Shown here: piece by piece, positions 4,303 through 5,703 of the stretch | Position numbering within the stretch: position 1 is the first letter of the stretch | How the letters are laid out: the number at the start of each line of letters is the position of its first letter | Notes under the pieces: generated by a model | Told to the model about the DNA's origin: nothing | Database searches by the model: none | Seen by the model: only the letters and a program-made list of their open reading frames with translations | DNA from: an uncultured Clostridia bacterium | GTDB lineage: Bacteria > Bacillota > Clostridia > Oscillospirales > Ruminococcaceae | Assembly (NCBI GenBank): GCA_946563605.1 | Contig: CAMNVW010000101.1 | Span: 1-5,703, forward strand | DNA length: 5,703 nucleotides | Reading direction: 5' to 3' | Made by a program: the position numbers and the translations under genes

Positions 4303-5214
4303 ATGGTACAAGGCGTTTATGTAGATATTTTGCTGGCAGTCAATTTTTGTATTCATTTTTTGCTGTTGTCATTGCTTGCACAGGTAAGCGGCAGGGAACA
4401 AAGTAGGCGCATTGCTATTGCCGCGGCAGCAGGCGCGCTGTTTTCGCTGACGATTTTTTTGCCGCCGATGTCCGCTGTCGCAGAAATGATTCTCAAATGC
4501 CTTTCCTCCATACTGATGGTGCTTTGTGCCTTTCGCTTCAAAGGGTTGCGCACTTTGCTTTACGAATGGGTGCTGCTGCTGCTCATCACCGCCGCCTTTT
4601 ATGGATTGCTTTCCATGCTTCAGCGGCTGTATTCTTTTTCGGGGATGTTTGTGTTCAGCAATGCGGTTTATTTTCATATCCGCGTTCCGGTATTCATAAT
4701 CTGTCTTGCAGCGGCATATGCTGTGGTATGGGTGGCAAACCGCGTCCTGCAATCTGCCAGTGCGGCAGATGCACTGTATGACGTTCATTTATCAGTGGAT
4801 GGTACAAATTGGGAAGGTGTTGGTTTTGTCGATACTGGAAATGGATTGTCCGAACCGTTCAGTGGTGCGCCGGTCATTGTGTGCGGCTTGGATACCGCAG
4901 CAAAGCTGATGTCAGCGCCGCTGCTCACAGCATTACTTGGTGGCAAAAATGATCAATGCTTTCGGGTGCGGCAAATTCCTTTTTCCGCAGTATCCGGTTC
5001 GGGAATGATGCCTGCGGTTAAAGGGGAGAGAATCACGCTGCGGCAGGGATCAACGCTGTATTGCTCGGAGCATTTTTATCTGGCGGTCAGCACCGAAAAA
5101 ATAGGGGGTGAGGACTGGCAGATTTTGCTCCATCAAAAACTGCTTCAAAATGAAGTCATTTGTACGAAAGGACAAGGCGAACAAGATGAATGTTGTAAAA
5201 AGCAAAAAATCTAA
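4303..5214 (+). CDS. spoIIGA: Sporulation sigma-E factor-processing peptidase SpoIIGA
   Basis: SpoIIGA is a membrane aspartic protease that removes the pro-sequence of sigma-E in the mother cell after asymmetric division, when triggered by SpoIIR from the forespore. The 303-residue protein is close to the usual family length. The N-terminal half holds about five hydrophobic membrane segments (roughly 5-27, 36-55, 57-77, 85-107, 126-148), starting with the typical VYVDILLAVNF. The cytoplasmic half carries the catalytic motif DTGN (177-180, Asp177) in GFVDTGNGLSEPFSGAPVIV, then the conserved RQIPFSAVSGSGMMPAVK region. It starts at ATG 4303 with a very strong site, GGGGAGGGG (4287-4295), 7 nt before it. 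It is followed by its own substrate gene sigE, which begins 29 bases before this stop, so the pair is cotranscribed and probably translationally coupled. Confidence 0.95.
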   Translation: MVQGVYVDILLAVNFCIHFLLLSLLAQVSGREQSRRIAIAAAAGALFSLTIFLPPMSAVAEMILKCLSSILMVLCAFRFKGLRTLLYEWVLLLLITAAFYGLLSMLQRLYSFSGMFVFSNAVYFHIRVPVFIICLAAAYAVVWVANRVLQSASAADALYDVHLSVDGTNWEGVGFVDTGNGLSEPFSGAPVIVCGLDTAAKLMSAPLLTALLGGKNDQCFRVRQIPFSAVSGSGMMPAVKGERITLRQGSTLYCSEHFYLAVSTEKIGGEDWQILLHQKLLQNEVICTKGQGEQDECCKKQKI

Positions 5215-5703
5215 CAAGAGAAAGTTGGGCGATTGGATTCACACACTGCGCCAACAGCTGGTGAAGCTCTTGCCGAAACGACAGGGAATCCACTACATCA
5301 ATGGTCCGGAGACACTGCCACCGCCGTTGAGCAAAAAAGAGGAAGAACAGATTTTTCTGCGCTTGGAGGAAAACGACGAACAGGCAAAGCAGGAATTAAT
5401 CGTACATAATCTGCGGCTGGTCGTGTATATCGCAAAAAAATTTGAATCCACCGGCATCAACATAGAGGACTTAATCTCTATTGGAACGATTGGGTTGATT
5501 AAATCGGTCAATACCTTTTCTCCGCAGAAAAATATCAAGCTTGCGACCTACGCGTCGCGCTGCATAGAAAATGAAATCCTGATGTATCTGCGCAAAAACC
5601 AGAACCGGCGCAAGGAAATTTCCATCGACGAACCGCTGAATATCGACTGGGACGGCAACGAGCTTTTGTTGTCGGACATCCTTGGCACCGATCCTGATAT
5701 TGT
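5186..5703 (+). CDS. sigE: RNA polymerase sporulation sigma factor SigE (pro-sigma-E), truncated by the window end
   Basis: This is the early mother-cell sigma factor, made as an inactive precursor. 172 codons are visible. Residues 1-36 are a basic, amphipathic pro-sequence (MNVVKSKKSNKRK...). HYINGPETLPPPL (36-48) aligns with the YYIGGSEALPPPL processing region of B. subtilis SigE, so cleavage is expected near His36/Tyr37. Sigma region 2 follows and is almost diagnostic: NLRLVVYIAKKF (75-86), INIEDLISIGTIGLIK (91-106), IKLATYASRCIENEILMYLR (117-136), then EPLNIDWDGNELLLSDILGTD. Region 3/4 lies outside the window. ATG 5186 has a modest site (AAGG at 5174-5177) and overlaps the spoIIGA end, so expression likely depends on coupling. 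The pro-sequence looks about nine residues longer than in B. subtilis. Confidence 0.96.
   Translation, partial: MNVVKSKKSNKRKLGDWIHTLRQQLVKLLPKRQGIHYINGPETLPPPLSKKEEEQIFLRLEENDEQAKQELIVHNLRLVVYIAKKFESTGINIEDLISIGTIGLIKSVNTFSPQKNIKLATYASRCIENEILMYLRKNQNRRKEISIDEPLNIDWDGNELLLSDILGTDPDI

Overview
The window suggests a spore-forming Gram-positive anaerobe of the class Clostridia, probably a gut Oscillospirales-type bacterium. The evidence is a spoIIGA-sigE sporulation pair, a Spo0A-type promoter, strong purine-rich ribosome binding sites, TTG/GTG starts and a lipoprotein with a Firmicute-style lipobox. The exact genus cannot be fixed from this sequence. The spoIIGA-sigE pair itself is core genome, and nothing looks phage-borne or plasmid-borne.

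Region by region: (1) 1-166 is the 3' end of dnaK. (2) 167-667 is an unusually long gap before dnaJ. It is packed with dyad-symmetric repeats: three copies of a 46-bp element at 85-86 bp spacing, two of them followed by a different strong hairpin, then a third hairpin, and finally a perfect 14-bp hairpin directly upstream of the dnaJ ribosome binding site. (3) 668-1828 is a complete dnaJ, followed by a textbook 20-bp-stem intrinsic terminator. (4) 1999-2941 is a self-contained two-gene operon: an extended -10 promoter, a small cysteine-free XRE regulator, and msrA overlapping it by one base. (5) 2942-3315 is a convergent intergenic region with a fourth copy of the 46-bp element and further hairpins. 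(6) 3316-4056 on the minus strand is an SGNH/GDSL-hydrolase lipoprotein, probably starting at TTG. (7) 4171-4302 is a divergent regulatory region with an extended -10 promoter facing left and a Spo0A-like promoter facing right. (8) 4303-5214 is spoIIGA, overlapping the start of sigE (5186 to the window end, truncated) by 29 bases.

Functionally, dnaK and dnaJ form the Hsp70 chaperone system, and msrA repairs oxidised methionine, so the left half is a protein-quality-control neighbourhood. The right half is the mother-cell sporulation switch: SpoIIGA is the membrane protease that activates pro-sigma-E, made from the same mRNA. No wholly new biological system is evident. The most interesting signals are the modular repeat, in which a conserved 46-bp dyad is followed by hairpins of different sequence but the same geometry, and the 11-bp-phased Spo0A-like boxes with a long promoter spacer in front of spoIIGA.
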